Assembly (NCBI RefSeq): GCF_023922585.1
Contig: NZ_JAMFTN010000053.1
Location: 80,846 to 144,845, forward strand
Length of the DNA stretch: 64,000 bases
Source of the DNA: Aliidiomarina quisquiliarum
GTDB lineage: Bacteria > Pseudomonadota > Gammaproteobacteria > Enterobacterales > Alteromonadaceae
Direction: 5' to 3'
Positions 55,205 through 63,875 of the stretch are shown here, piece after piece; the first letter of the stretch is position 1; the number at the start of each line of letters is the position of its first letter. Both the position numbers and the translations under genes were made by a program. Below the pieces are notes generated by a model. That model worked only from the letters and a program-made list of their open reading frames with translations. It searched no databases and was not told the DNA's origin.

Positions 55205-56379
55205 TTCGAACCCAAGTGGCTATTATTGGCGGCGGCATGATAGGCCTAGCGTTAGCAAATGCATTGGCATTACGTGGCCGTGACGTGTGTGTGCTTGAGC
55301 GCGGCGAAGCCAAACAAATTACTACTAAGCCAACTTTACGGGTAAGTGCCTTAAATAGAGCCGCGCAAAACTGGTTAACCGAGCTTGGTGCTTGGCAGCT
55401 TATTCCAGCAGGCCGCCAAGGTACCTACACCGGTATGCAAGTGTGGGACGAAAACCAAGGCGCGCGCATTGGCTTTTCTGCCGAAGAAAGCGACCTTAGC
55501 CATATTGGCACCATTATCGAAAACGCTGTGGTGGAAGGGGCGCTATGGCAACGCGCAGAGCAGCTTAACGTACAGTTAGTTACCCAAGCGGTAGTGAAAA
55601 GCTTTAGTGAACACGAGCACGACGTAACCTTAGAGCTTGAAAATGGCGACACGGTGCTGGCGCAATTGGTCGTAGCAGCCGACGGTGGCCGTTCACAAAT
55701 GCGCCAAGAACTAGGCTTGCCCACCAGCTTTAAAGACTATGGCCAACATGGTTTAGTGGCCACTATCAAAACGACCGAAGCCCATAACTATATTGCTCGC
55801 CAAGCGTTTTTATCCACCGGGCCGCTCGCTTTATTACCTTTAGCGCACCCACATGAAATATCTATTGTGTGGAGCGCACCGCCGAACAAAGTGGCTGAAT
55901 TGTTAGCGCTTTCGGCGACCGACTTTGAACAGCAGCTTACCGTGGCCAGCGACGTATGCTTAGGGCCCTTAACCCTGGCCAGTGAACGCCAAGCATTTCC
56001 ACTACGCATGCAATACGCCGAGCAGTGGTTACAAGGCCGCTTTGTGTTAGCTGGCGACGCCGCACACACCATTCACCCGCTAGCAGGGCAGGGAGCCAAC
56101 TTGGGTTTGGGCGACGCTTGGTACTTGGCCGAACAGTTAAATGGCTTAGGTACGTTGCAAGGGCAATGGAACAACGACCAGTTACAGCGGGCTTTGCGCC
56201 ACTATGAGCGAGCGCGTAAAACTGCAGCGGTGCGACACATTGCGGCTATGGAAGGGTTTCATCAGTTATTTTTAATCCAAAACCCCATTATTAAAGCCGT
56301 GCGGGCTCTAGGCTTAAACACCACTAACCGCGCTCGGGCAGTGAAAAGGTTTTTTATTAACCAAGCCAATCAGTTTTAG
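55195..56379 (+). CDS. ubiI: FAD-dependent ubiquinone hydroxylase UbiI (VisC)
   Basis: With the start at ATG 55195-55197 after CAGGAGA, the protein has 394 residues, close to E. coli UbiI (400); a frame opening at 55108 would overlap ubiH deeply. Motifs are VAIIGGGMIGLALANALAL (FAD), VAADGGRSQMRQELG and VLAGDAAHTIHPLAGQGANLGLGD. UbiI hydroxylates C5 of the ubiquinone ring. It is paralogous to UbiH in the same operon. The gene converges with the lysR-type gene 15 bases away. Confidence 0.92.
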   Translation: MALIRTQVAIIGGGMIGLALANALALRGRDVCVLERGEAKQITTKPTLRVSALNRAAQNWLTELGAWQLIPAGRQGTYTGMQVWDENQGARIGFSAEESDLSHIGTIIENAVVEGALWQRAEQLNVQLVTQAVVKSFSEHEHDVTLELENGDTVLAQLVVAADGGRSQMRQELGLPTSFKDYGQHGLVATIKTTEAHNYIARQAFLSTGPLALLPLAHPHEISIVWSAPPNKVAELLALSATDFEQQLTVASDVCLGPLTLASERQAFPLRMQYAEQWLQGRFVLAGDAAHTIHPLAGQGANLGLGDAWYLAEQLNGLGTLQGQWNNDQLQRALRHYERARKTAAVRHIAAMEGFHQLFLIQNPIIKAVRALGLNTTNRARAVKRFFINQANQF

Positions 56380-56394
56380 CTAGCTTAAAAAAGG

Positions 56395-57267
56395 CTAATT
56401 AGTGGCACTCAAAAAGTCATGTAAATAGCTTTGTAAATGGTCGGCCGCAGAATTGTTCGACTGGCCATGGCGCTCTAAAAATATATTAATCGAGCCTAAG
56501 GGCGGTAACAGTTCGCTTTGTTTAAACTCATTAGGCTTAAGCTCGTGCAGTTCGGGCGGTACCGAGCTACGGGCAAGCACCGTTACCCCTAAACCACTGT
56601 TTAAGGCGCTGCTAATACCAGTTAAGTCGTTATTGGTATAGGTAATACGCGAGCTAATTTGAGCTTCTTTTAACGCCGCTAAGGTACGCCGGCGGTACAT
56701 ACAGCCTTCGGAAGCTAACACTAACGGCAAGGGCTGTAAGTCCATTAGCTCTACTCGGCCACCTACCCACACTAAGGCGTCTTCTTTCACCAAAATAGCC
56801 CCTTCAGGAGCCTGTTCCGCCACCGTAAGAATAACGTCGAAGCTGCCACGGCTGGCGGCCAAGCGTAAGTCTCGACTCAACGCCGAGGTTACTTCCAAGG
56901 TAATTTGCGGGTAGCTGCTGGCAAATTGGCCCAGAATGCGCGGCAATAAAGCGGTGGCAAATTCACTGGGAATACCTAAGCGTACCTGCCCGGTAATTGG
57001 CTTGGCCCGAAAACGTGCCATCAGTTGATCATGGTGGGCCAGCAGCTGCACCGCCCCCCGATAAAGCTCTTGCCCCGCTGGGGTAAGCTTTAAGCCAGTG
57101 CCTTGACGGTGAATAAGCGGGCTGCCAACCAATTCTTCGAGGCGTTTTAATTGCAAACTAATGGCCGGTTGCGAACGGCTTAAACGCTCGGCCGCTAAGG
57201 TGTAGCTTTGTAAGTCGACCACCGTGGTAAAAGAACGCAAGGTGTCGAGGGAAAAGTGTTTCATCAT
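56395..57267 (-). CDS. LysR family transcriptional regulator
   Basis: The 290-residue protein has a LysR helix-turn-helix at residues 5-64 (FTTVVDLQSYTLAAERLSRSQPAISLQLKRLEELVG) and a substrate-binding domain with VRLGIPSEFATALLPRILGQF and NNDLTGISSALNSGLGVTVL. It is divergent from gcvT, with 135 bases between the starts. By the usual LysR habit it may control gcvT and itself, but it lacks close sequence likeness to GcvA as far as I can judge. A 5-5-5 inverted repeat lies in the shared region (see the entry at 57303). Confidence 0.9.
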   Translation of the reverse strand: MMKHFSLDTLRSFTTVVDLQSYTLAAERLSRSQPAISLQLKRLEELVGSPLIHRQGTGLKLTPAGQELYRGAVQLLAHHDQLMARFRAKPITGQVRLGIPSEFATALLPRILGQFASSYPQITLEVTSALSRDLRLAASRGSFDVILTVAEQAPEGAILVKEDALVWVGGRVELMDLQPLPLVLASEGCMYRRRTLAALKEAQISSRITYTNNDLTGISSALNSGLGVTVLARSSVPPELHELKPNEFKQSELLPPLGSINIFLERHGQSNNSAADHLQSYLHDFLSATN

Positions 57268-57302
57268 GGCTAGGTATTTACTTTTTCAATTTTAATCGCA
57301 GT

Positions 57303-57317
57303 AGTATAACAAATACT
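57303..57317. promoter_or_regulatory. Possible LysR-type operator
   Basis: AGTAT (57303-57307) and ATACT (57313-57317) are a perfect inverted repeat around five bases, with the T-N-A character of LysR sites. It lies 36 bases before the regulator gene and 25 bases before the gcvT -35 box. Confidence 0.4.
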
Positions 57318-57341
57318 TATACACTGATTTGCCTTTTTAAT

Positions 57342-57370
57342 TTGTTGTTAGGGCGGCGCCCTCATATAAT
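57342..57370 (+). promoter_or_regulatory. Promoter of gcvT-gcvH
   Basis: TTGTTG (57342-57347) and TATAAT (57365-57370) are 17 bases apart, a strong sigma-70 pair. Predicted leader is about 26 bases, too short for a glycine riboswitch. Confidence 0.7.
57350..57362. promoter_or_regulatory. Palindrome inside the gcvT promoter spacer
   Basis: AGGGCG-G-CGCCCT is a perfect 6-base inverted repeat lying between the -35 and -10 boxes, where a bound repressor would block RNA polymerase. No binding protein is known. Confidence 0.45.
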
Positions 57371-57402
57371 GAAGCCCATTATTTCATCAATAGGTATTTA
57401 AT

Positions 57403-58488
57403 ATGGCACAGCGGACTGCATTGTACGACGCGCACTTAGCAGCTGGCGCGAAAATGGTCGACTTTTTCGGTTGGGACATGCCAATAAATTATGGCTCGCA
57501 AATTGAGGAACACCACACGGTTCGTCAAAGCGCAGGTATTTTCGATGTGTCGCACATGACCATTGTTGACGTAACCGGCCCAGAAGCTAAGCCTTATTTG
57601 CGTCGCCTGTTAGCCAACGATGTAGACAAGCTAAAAGAGCCAGGCAAAGCAATTTATAGTGCCATGTTGAACGAAGATGGCGGCATTATTGACGACTTGA
57701 TCGTGTATTACTTTAACGACGAATCGTACCGCGCCATTGTTAACTCGGCCACCCGCGACAAAGACCTAGAATGGTTGGCTAAACAAACTGCCGAGTACGA
57801 CGTGCAAGTAACCGAGCGTACTGAGTTTGGTATTATCGCTTTACAAGGCCCGAATTCAGCAGAAATTTTGAAAAGCGTACTGTCTGCCGAACAACACGCA
57901 GCGGTGTTAACCATGAAGCCTTTCTTTGGTGTGCAGCACGACGAGCTTTTCGTTGCCACCACGGGCTACACCGGTGAAGCAGGTTACGAGTTAATCGTAC
58001 CGGTAGAAGGCGTGGTTAAAGTTTGGGATACCCTACTAGCTGCTGGCGCTAAACCTTGTGGTTTGGGTTCGCGCGACACCTTACGCTTAGAAGCAGGCTT
58101 AAACCTTTACGGCCAAGACATGAGCGAAGAAGTGTCGCCACTGGCGTCGAACATGGCGTGGAGTGTTGCCTTTGACCCAGCCGACCGTAACTTTATTGGT
58201 CGCGCTGCACTCGAAGCAGAAAAAGCCGCTGGCCCAATGAAGCTGGTTGGTTTAGTAATGACTGAAAAAGGTGTACTACGCAGCGGCTTAAAAGTTGTGG
58301 TTGAAGGTGGCGAAGGCGTGATTACTTCAGGTACCTTTTCACCTACCTTAGGCGTTAGTATTGCACTGGCTCGTGTACCTGCAACTGTAGGTGACACAGC
58401 AGAAGTGGAAATGCGTAAAAAAATGGTTACAGTTAAAGTAACCAAGCCAGGTTTTGTTCGCCACGGTAAGGCTTTGGTCGAACTTTAA
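57403..58488 (+). CDS. gcvT: Glycine cleavage system T protein (aminomethyltransferase)
   Basis: The 361-residue protein takes the aminomethyl group from the lipoyl arm of GcvH and forms 5,10-methylene-THF and ammonia. [21 protein letters not shown] at the N-terminus, [18 protein letters not shown] and [21 protein letters not shown] are family blocks; the folate-binding Asp lies in the middle domain. E. coli GcvT has 364 residues. gcvH follows 25 bases downstream. Confidence 0.97.
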   Translation: MAQRTALYDAHLAAGAKMVDFFGWDMPINYGSQIEEHHTVRQSAGIFDVSHMTIVDVTGPEAKPYLRRLLANDVDKLKEPGKAIYSAMLNEDGGIIDDLIVYYFNDESYRAIVNSATRDKDLEWLAKQTAEYDVQVTERTEFGIIALQGPNSAEILKSVLSAEQHAAVLTMKPFFGVQHDELFVATTGYTGEAGYELIVPVEGVVKVWDTLLAAGAKPCGLGSRDTLRLEAGLNLYGQDMSEEVSPLASNMAWSVAFDPADRNFIGRAALEAEKAAGPMKLVGLVMTEKGVLRSGLKVVVEGGEGVITSGTFSPTLGVSIALARVPATVGDTAEVEMRKKMVTVKVTKPGFVRHGKALVEL

Positions 58489-58513
58489 TTTTTTTAATAC
58501 AAAGGATAATAAT

Positions 58514-58903
58514 ATGAGCCAGATACCTGCAGAATTAAAGTATGCGTCTACCCACGAGTGGGTTCGTAACGAAGGCGACGGAACCGTTACCGTTGGTATT
58601 ACTGAACATGCCCAAGACCTACTAGGCGACATGGTGTTCGTTGAATTACCAGAAGTGGGCGACACAGTTGCCGCTGGTGACGACTGCACCGTAGCAGAAT
58701 CAGTAAAAGCTGCGTCAGACATTTACGCGCCAGTTGCCGGTGAAATTGTTGCCGTAAACGAAGAGCTAGAAGACTCACCAGAGCTAGTAAACAGCGACCC
58801 TTATGGCGACGGTTGGATGTTCAAAATTAAAATGGAAGACGCGACTGAGCTAGACAGCCTTCTCGACGCAGAAGGTTATAACGAGTCAATCGCGGACGAC
58901 TAA
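58514..58903 (+). CDS. gcvH: Glycine cleavage system H protein
   Basis: Starting at ATG 58514-58516 after AAAGGA, the protein has 129 residues, as in E. coli (129). A frame from 58454 is longer but adds unrelated residues. The lipoyl site is Lys65 in AESVKAASD, preceded by the [13 protein letters not shown] strand. [21 protein letters not shown] opens the domain. The lipoylated arm carries the aminomethyl group between GcvP and GcvT and is reduced again by lipoamide dehydrogenase, which is not in the window. Confidence 0.97.
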   Translation: MSQIPAELKYASTHEWVRNEGDGTVTVGITEHAQDLLGDMVFVELPEVGDTVAAGDDCTVAESVKAASDIYAPVAGEIVAVNEELEDSPELVNSDPYGDGWMFKIKMEDATELDSLLDAEGYNESIADD

Positions 58904-58920
58904 GCAACACCTGTTTGACA

Positions 58921-58950
58921 AAGACCCCGGTTCTCCGGGGTCTTCTCTTT
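58921..58950 (+). terminator. Hairpin between gcvH and gcvP (terminator or attenuator)
   Basis: AAGACCCCGG (58921-58930) and CCGGGGTCTT (58935-58944) form a perfect ten-base stem with a four-base loop, followed by CTCTTT. The T-tract is imperfect, so readthrough into gcvP is likely partial. Confidence 0.7.
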
Positions 58951-58988
58951 CACCCTCTGCATTGTCAACGACATGAAGGTACATTTGA

Positions 58989-61871
58989 ATGAGCAGTAAA
59001 TCGCTATACGAACTTGAGCAACACGACGACTTTATTCAACGCCACATTGGTCCAGACGCTAATGAACAGAAAGAAATGCTGGAATTTGTTGGTGCCAGCT
59101 CATTAGCAGACATGACCGCACAAACGGTACCAAGCGCTATTTTGCGCGAACCGTTTTTAAGTGTTGGCGAACCAATGACAGAGCGTGACGCGCTCGCTAA
59201 ATTAAAAGCGATAGCGAAGAAAAACCAAGTTTTCACTAGCTATATTGGTGCTGGTTATTACGACACTTTAGTGCCGAACGTGATTGTACGTAACGTATTA
59301 GAAAACCCAGGTTGGTACACGGCATACACGCCTTACCAGCCAGAAATTGCTCAAGGCCGCCTTGAAGCTATTCTAAATTTCCAGCAGTTAACCATTGATT
59401 TAACTGGTTTAGAAATGGCTAGCGCCTCGCTACTCGACGAAGCCACTGCAGCTGCAGAAGCTATGGCCGTTGCCCAGCGTGTGAGCAAATCAAAATCAAA
59501 TTCATTCTTCGTTGCCGATAACGTCTTCCCTCAAACCGTAGACGTGGTGAAAGCCCGTGCCGAAATGTTCGGTTTCGACATTATTATGGGCCCATGGCAG
59601 GAAGCGGGTAACCACAACGTATTCGGCGCACTATTCCAAAGCCCGTCGAACAACGGTGAAGTGCTCGACCTAACCGACGTAATTGCCGCTGTACAAGCAC
59701 AAAAAGGTTTAGTGGGTGTTGCCACCGACTTAATGAGCCTCGTGCATTGTAAAACGCCTGGCGAAATGGGTGCCGACATGGTGTTTGGCTCGGCCCAGCG
59801 CTTTGGCGTACCTATGGGTTACGGTGGTCCTCACGCAGCATTCTTTGCCACCCGTGAAAAATTCAAGCGTGCCTTACCTGGCCGTATTATTGGCGTGTCG
59901 CGCGACACCCGTGGTAAAGCCGCTATGCGCTTAGCCATGCAAACCCGCGAACAACATATTCGTCGTGAAAAAGCCACTTCGAACATTTGTACCGCCCAAG
60001 TATTATTAGCCAACATGGCGTCGTTCTATGCTGTTTACCATGGCCCAGAAGGTTTAAAAACCATTGCTGCCCGTATTCACCGCATGACCAGCATGATGGC
60101 AGCGGCATTACGTGAAAAAGGCATGGCACCAGTGAACACTACCTGGTTCGACACCCTTGCCTTCAAGGTTGAAGACAGCGCCCGTGAAGCCATCATTGCC
60201 CGTTCAAAAGCAGCGGAATTAAACCTACGCATCGACACCGCTAGCCAATTGAGCCTGAGCTTCGACGAAGCCAAAAGCCGTGCCGACTTCGAACTACTGC
60301 TGAACGTAATCTTTGGTGAAGGTCATGGTTTAACCGTTGAAGGGTTAGACACCGCCGCCCAAGCAAACACCGGTGTACCAGCTGAATTACTGCGTAACAC
60401 GCCGTTCTTAACGCACGAAGTATTTAACACCTACCATTCTGAAACAGAAATGCTGCGTTATATTCGTAAGCTAGAAGGGCGTGACTTAGCATTAAACCAC
60501 AGCATGATTTCGCTGGGCTCGTGCACCATGAAGCTCAACGCCACCGCTGAAATGATTCCAATTACTTGGCCTGAATTTGGTCAGCTCCACCCGTTCTGCC
60601 CATTAGACCAAGCGCAAGGTTACGCAGAAATGCTGAGCACCTTGTCGACCTGGCTGGTAGACATTACCGGTTACGACGCCATGAGCCTGCAGCCGAACTC
60701 GGGTGCGCAAGGTGAATACGCTGGCTTGTTAGCCATCGACCGTTACCACAACAGCCGTGGAGAAGGGCATCGTAAAATTTGCTTAATTCCAGAGTCAGCC
60801 CACGGTACCAACCCAGCATCGGCGCAAATGGCCGGTATGAAAGTAGTGGTGGTGGCCTGTGACGAGAAAGGCAACATCGACCTCGACGACCTACGTGAAA
60901 AAGCCGCCAGCGTGGCCGATCAGTTGTCGTGCGCCATGGTGACTTACCCGTCAACTCACGGTGTGTACGAAGAAAATATCGTAGAAGTATGTGAAATTAT
61001 TCATGAATTTGGCGGCCAGGTTTACATGGACGGTGCCAACATGAACGCGCAAGTAGGGGTAACCTCGCCTGGCTTTATCGGCTCAGACGTGTCGCATTTA
61101 AACCTACACAAAACCTTCTGTATTCCACACGGTGGTGGTGGCCCAGGCATGGGCCCTATTGGTGTGAAAAGCCATTTAGAACCCTTCCTACCAGGCCACG
61201 TGTCTATCGACGCAGCAGGGTTAGTGAAAGGCAACGGCGCTGTTTCAGCTGCACCTTACGGCAGTGCCAGCATTCTACCTATTCCATGGATGTACATTGC
61301 CATGATGGGTAGCCGTGGCCTACGCGAAGCAACTGAAGTGGCCATTTTAAACGCCAACTACATTGCTAAGCGGTTAGAAGGGCACTTCCCCGTGTTGTAT
61401 AGCGGTCGTAACGGCCGGGTGGCACACGAATGCATTATCGACCTGCGTCCGTTGAAAGAAACCACCGGCATTGCCGAAATCGACGTGGCCAAACGCCTAC
61501 AAGATTACGGTTTCCACTCGCCCACCATGTCGTTCCCAGTAGCGGGCACGCTCATGATTGAGCCTACGGAATCAGAATCGAAAGCAGAAATGGACCGCTT
61601 CATCGACGCTATGATCAGCATCCGTAAGGAAATTGAGAAAGTAGCCAACGGCGAATGGGCCGCCGACAACAACCCGCTAGTACATGCACCGCATACCCTA
61701 GCTGACATTGTTGACGAGAACTGGAACCGCCCATACAGCCGCGAAGAAGCCGCTTACCCAGCACCATGGCTACCAGGCCATAAGTTCTGGCCAAGTGTGA
61801 ACCGTATCGACGACGTATACGGCGACCGCAACTTGGTATGCGCATGCCCGCCCATGAGCGAGTATATGTAA
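58989..61871 (+). CDS. gcvP: Glycine dehydrogenase (decarboxylating), P protein
   Basis: The 960-residue PLP enzyme (E. coli 957) decarboxylates glycine and passes the aminomethyl group to GcvH. The two halves are homologous; the N-terminal half includes [17 protein letters not shown] and [20 protein letters not shown]. The active half has Lys708 in [22 protein letters not shown] and [15 protein letters not shown]. It ends the gcv operon, separated from gcvH by an 85-base gap with a hairpin. A strong terminator follows, and the accessory integron region begins right after. Confidence 0.97.
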   Translation: MSSKSLYELEQHDDFIQRHIGPDANEQKEMLEFVGASSLADMTAQTVPSAILREPFLSVGEPMTERDALAKLKAIAKKNQVFTSYIGAGYYDTLVPNVIVRNVLENPGWYTAYTPYQPEIAQGRLEAILNFQQLTIDLTGLEMASASLLDEATAAAEAMAVAQRVSKSKSNSFFVADNVFPQTVDVVKARAEMFGFDIIMGPWQEAGNHNVFGALFQSPSNNGEVLDLTDVIAAVQAQKGLVGVATDLMSLVHCKTPGEMGADMVFGSAQRFGVPMGYGGPHAAFFATREKFKRALPGRIIGVSRDTRGKAAMRLAMQTREQHIRREKATSNICTAQVLLANMASFYAVYHGPEGLKTIAARIHRMTSMMAAALREKGMAPVNTTWFDTLAFKVEDSAREAIIARSKAAELNLRIDTASQLSLSFDEAKSRADFELLLNVIFGEGHGLTVEGLDTAAQANTGVPAELLRNTPFLTHEVFNTYHSETEMLRYIRKLEGRDLALNHSMISLGSCTMKLNATAEMIPITWPEFGQLHPFCPLDQAQGYAEMLSTLSTWLVDITGYDAMSLQPNSGAQGEYAGLLAIDRYHNSRGEGHRKICLIPESAHGTNPASAQMAGMKVVVVACDEKGNIDLDDLREKAASVADQLSCAMVTYPSTHGVYEENIVEVCEIIHEFGGQVYMDGANMNAQVGVTSPGFIGSDVSHLNLHKTFCIPHGGGGPGMGPIGVKSHLEPFLPGHVSIDAAGLVKGNGAVSAAPYGSASILPIPWMYIAMMGSRGLREATEVAILNANYIAKRLEGHFPVLYSGRNGRVAHECIIDLRPLKETTGIAEIDVAKRLQDYGFHSPTMSFPVAGTLMIEPTESESKAEMDRFIDAMISIRKEIEKVANGEWAADNNPLVHAPHTLADIVDENWNRPYSREEAAYPAPWLPGHKFWPSVNRIDDVYGDRNLVCACPPMSEYM

Positions 61872-61896
61872 GCTCGGTTTTTTTTAAGAAAGCATT

Positions 61897-61929
61897 AAAA
61901 AAGCGAACCTTCGTGTTCGCTTTTTTGTT
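61897..61929 (+). terminator. Rho-independent terminator after gcvP
   Basis: AAAAAAGCGAAC (61897-61908) and GTTCGCTTTTTT (61915-61926) form a stem with a six-base loop and T-run. The A-run on the left also makes it a candidate terminator for minus-strand transcription coming out of the cassette array. Confidence 0.9.
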
Positions 61930-61966
61930 TATGGTGTTTTTTTTGAGAGTAAACAGAATGCGCTTA

Positions 61967-62039
61967 GCATAACCGTGAGTGGATTCTAGGTCACAGCCAA
62001 CCACCTGTAATTTGTCCGGCATAATAACCCTTGTTATAT
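61967..62039 (-). other. attC site of the membrane protein cassette
   Basis: Read on the minus strand, ATATAAC (62033-62039) opens the site and GTTATGC (61967-61973) closes it. It is about 73 bases long. Inner pairing such as TTACAG with CTGTGA (one wobble) supports a hairpin. It is the last attC before gcvP. Confidence 0.65.
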
Positions 62040-62041
62040 GC

Positions 62042-62272
62042 CTATGGCTTATCAGCTTTATTCTGTAGTACAAACAAATCACGCAAAACATTTTGAAATA
62101 TATTTAAACAGCCACCAATAGAGAAAATGATAATCAGTAGTGGTGGAAACTCAGAGTCATTAAAAAAAAATATATATATGATTTGCATAAAAATTGTCAT
62201 TAAAGCAATGAGTACTAGAGTTTTCACAAAGTGCTTACTAATTGATGTTTTGATATCCTTTTCAGTGATCAT
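62042..62272 (-). CDS. Cassette-encoded small membrane protein, two helices
   Basis: Starting at ATG 62270-62272 behind GGAGA the protein has 76 residues. After MITEKDIKTSISKHF come two hydrophobic segments, FVKTLVLIALMTIFMQIIYIFFF and PPLLIIIFSIGGCLNIF, then a short polar tail with KADKP. The longer frame to 62377 would read through the upstream attC site and is not credible. I recognise no family. The gene lies as a cassette, with the start 26 bases after the previous attC and the stop 3 bases before its own attC. The AT-rich base composition differs from the flanking core genes. Confidence 0.7.
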   Translation of the reverse strand: MITEKDIKTSISKHFVKTLVLIALMTIFMQIIYIFFFNDSEFPPLLIIIFSIGGCLNIFQNVLRDLFVLQNKADKP

Positions 62273-62297
62273 AATTTCTCCATAATTTGATTTAGGC

Positions 62298-62363
62298 ATA
62301 TAACGCGGAGGTAACCAGACTGCGCGACTTTCCGCGCAGGTCCAGTTGACCGAAAGGTTATGC
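62298..62363 (-). other. attC site of the HNH cassette
   Basis: On the minus strand GCATAAC (62357-62363) and GTTATAT (62298-62304) bound a 66-base site. CTGCGCG and CGCGCAG form the inner stem with a six-base loop. The HNH frame stops inside the first core element. Confidence 0.8.
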
Positions 62364-63076
62364 ATCTGTGGCACCATGCAACATGATTTTCACTTCCTCG
62401 ATGCTGTACGGAGGCTGACGAAGATGAATGACGGCATGACAGTTCGGGCAGACAGGACGAAGGTCTTTAATTGGGTCGATGACGTACTCTTCGCCAATAG
62501 ACGCCAGCGGTTTCAAGTGATCCACTGAACGTACCCATCGGCGGAACCGCCGTATGCAGCACCGAAGTTGAAACCGCAGACGGTGCAACTGCTACCGTAG
62601 TGAGCGACGCACTTTTGACGGGCAACGGGATTACGCTCGAAGGCACTGACTTTCACAGTGAAGCAGGCACCTTCGACGAGAGGCTCATCGGGAGCCATTT
62701 CTTCTTGAAAAGACCAGCTACCACCAGCGATGCCAAGCTCTTCGAGGGCGGTAACAACGGAGGGACGAAGCTGAAACTCCCATTCAACGCCGGGAGCCTT
62801 GAAAAACTCGGCAAGTACCGAAAGGTTGGTGGAAGGGGAAACGTTCAATGCATTACAGAGTTTCCCAGCAAACTTTCCATAGTGGAGATTTGCGGCGTTC
62901 CAATTGGAGTAACCGAAAGCACGCGCCATGTGGCGTGCGGTGATCGTGTGGTTTGGCGCAGCCAGGTGTACGCGCAACATCCCCCACTGGTTTTCGGTCG
63001 GCGCAACTTCACTGAAGGCGCCAACATAGTCAGCTGAAGAAAACAGCTCTATGTCTTGAAGGGCGGCATCTGCCAT
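62358..63076 (-). pseudogene. HNH endonuclease cassette gene with a frameshift
   Basis: The gene starts at ATG 63074-63076. The first frame gives an N-terminal domain with TITARHMARAFGYSNWNAANLHYGKFAG, then the HNH start CTVCGFNFGAAYGGSADGYVQ, but ends in WIT and a stop. In the next frame the domain continues as DHLKPLASIGEEYVIDPIKDLRPVCPNCHAVIH and ends in the attC site. One missing base near 62523-62525 explains the break: a G would restore VQVDHLKPL. The zinc cysteines CxxC and CPNC and the HNH residues are split over the two frames. It may be a real mutation or a sequencing error. HNH proteins of this type are common integron cassettes. Confidence 0.8.
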
Positions 63077-63091
63077 AAGAGTCACCAAGAT

Positions 63092-63149
63092 ACATAACGC
63101 CTAAGCTAAGCCGCCCCGATGTGGCGTCGGCTTGAGCGCATTGTTAGGC
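63092..63149 (-). other. attC site of the exported protein cassette
   Basis: On the minus strand GCCTAAC (63143-63149) and GTTATGT (63092-63098) bound a 58-base site of the short, aadA-like type. CAAGCCGACGCC and GGCGGCTTAG pair with one extrahelical base. It begins 7 bases after the stop codon of the exported-protein gene. Confidence 0.88.
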
Positions 63150-63155
63150 TGATAC

Positions 63156-63809
63156 TCACAGGGAAAGATAACGCTCGGTAAAAAAGCTTTTCATAAAGCC
63201 AATGATCTGCTCTTCAGTCATCCCGTCCGCTTCCTTTCGCAGCCTGTCCAGAGACTCCTTGAACTCATCTGTTTCAGTGAACTCCTCGAACTTTTCGTCC
63301 TTGTACTGCTCGAACTCATCGCTCGAAAGCCTGAGATGCTCGGTTACCCGGCCGGCGTCCACCCGGATTACTTTATAGCTCTCGTACGATGAGTCGTAGC
63401 CCATATGCACGTAGTTCGTGATCTCGCCTTGCGGAACGATGAGGGCGCCGCTGTACCAGTTCGCAGGCACTCCGGCCGGAGACGAGGGAAATAGCTCAGC
63501 GAGAATGCTCTTCTTGACGTAGTCGCCGCGATCAGCTCCACCTAGAAGAACTGTTACTTCGATCAATAGAAGCTGTTCATCCTTTACTTCCCAGCTTGCG
63601 ATATAGCCTCGCCAGTTGGCGGAAGAAATCACGATATTCTCCGGATGCTCCCATCTGACACTTTCCAAGTGGGCACTCAGAGGGTTCGTATTCAAGTAGT
63701 GCTCTTCGCCATCAATGCGGATGGTGTCAGGCACCTGAGCAGTGGCGAACGCGACTCCGGGCAGCATGAGCGAAACTGCCAGGAGGAATGCTTTAAGGGT
63801 ATTTGCCAT
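63156..63809 (-). CDS. Cassette-encoded exported protein of unknown function
   Basis: Starting at ATG 63807-63809 after AGGAAA, the protein has 217 residues; a frame to 63896 would cross the attC site. A signal peptide (MANTLKAFLLAVSLMLPGVAFA, cut near ATA) leads to a mature protein with PDTIRIDGEEHYLNTNPL near its start and TANWRGY-like SSANWRGYIASWEVKD, a motif seen in several hypothetical proteins of bacteria. A charged helical tail follows (DEFEQYKDEKFEEFTETDEFKE). No function is known. Its leader between attC and start is only 14 bases, as usual for a cassette. Confidence 0.75.
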   Translation of the reverse strand: MANTLKAFLLAVSLMLPGVAFATAQVPDTIRIDGEEHYLNTNPLSAHLESVRWEHPENIVISSANWRGYIASWEVKDEQLLLIEVTVLLGGADRGDYVKKSILAELFPSSPAGVPANWYSGALIVPQGEITNYVHMGYDSSYESYKVIRVDAGRVTEHLRLSSDEFEQYKDEKFEEFTETDEFKESLDRLRKEADGMTEEQIIGFMKSFFTERYLSL

Positions 63810-63823
63810 GAAGTTTCCTATCA

Positions 63824-63875
63824 GCCTAACGCCCCAATCACCGGGCAACGTAGCTGGCTCCGCGTGCATTGGTTT
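63824..63875 (-). other. attC site interrupted by an intron
   Basis: On the minus strand the closing core is GTTAGGC (63824-63830). On the plus strand the stem pairs CCAAT-CAC-CGG (63834-63844) with CCG-C-GTG-C-ATTGG (63860-63872), the two single C being extrahelical. The opening core is cut short: GTTT (63872-63875) is followed directly by intron-like sequence. Confidence 0.75.

Noticed and set aside
57268..57402. Glycine riboswitch before gcvT
   Set aside because: Only about 26 bases lie between the predicted transcript start and gcvT, and no tandem aptamer motifs are present.
62600..63037. Plus-strand frame of 145 residues in the cassette region
   Set aside because: It is antisense to the HNH cassette gene, whose protein sequence is recognisable, and it has no family resemblance.
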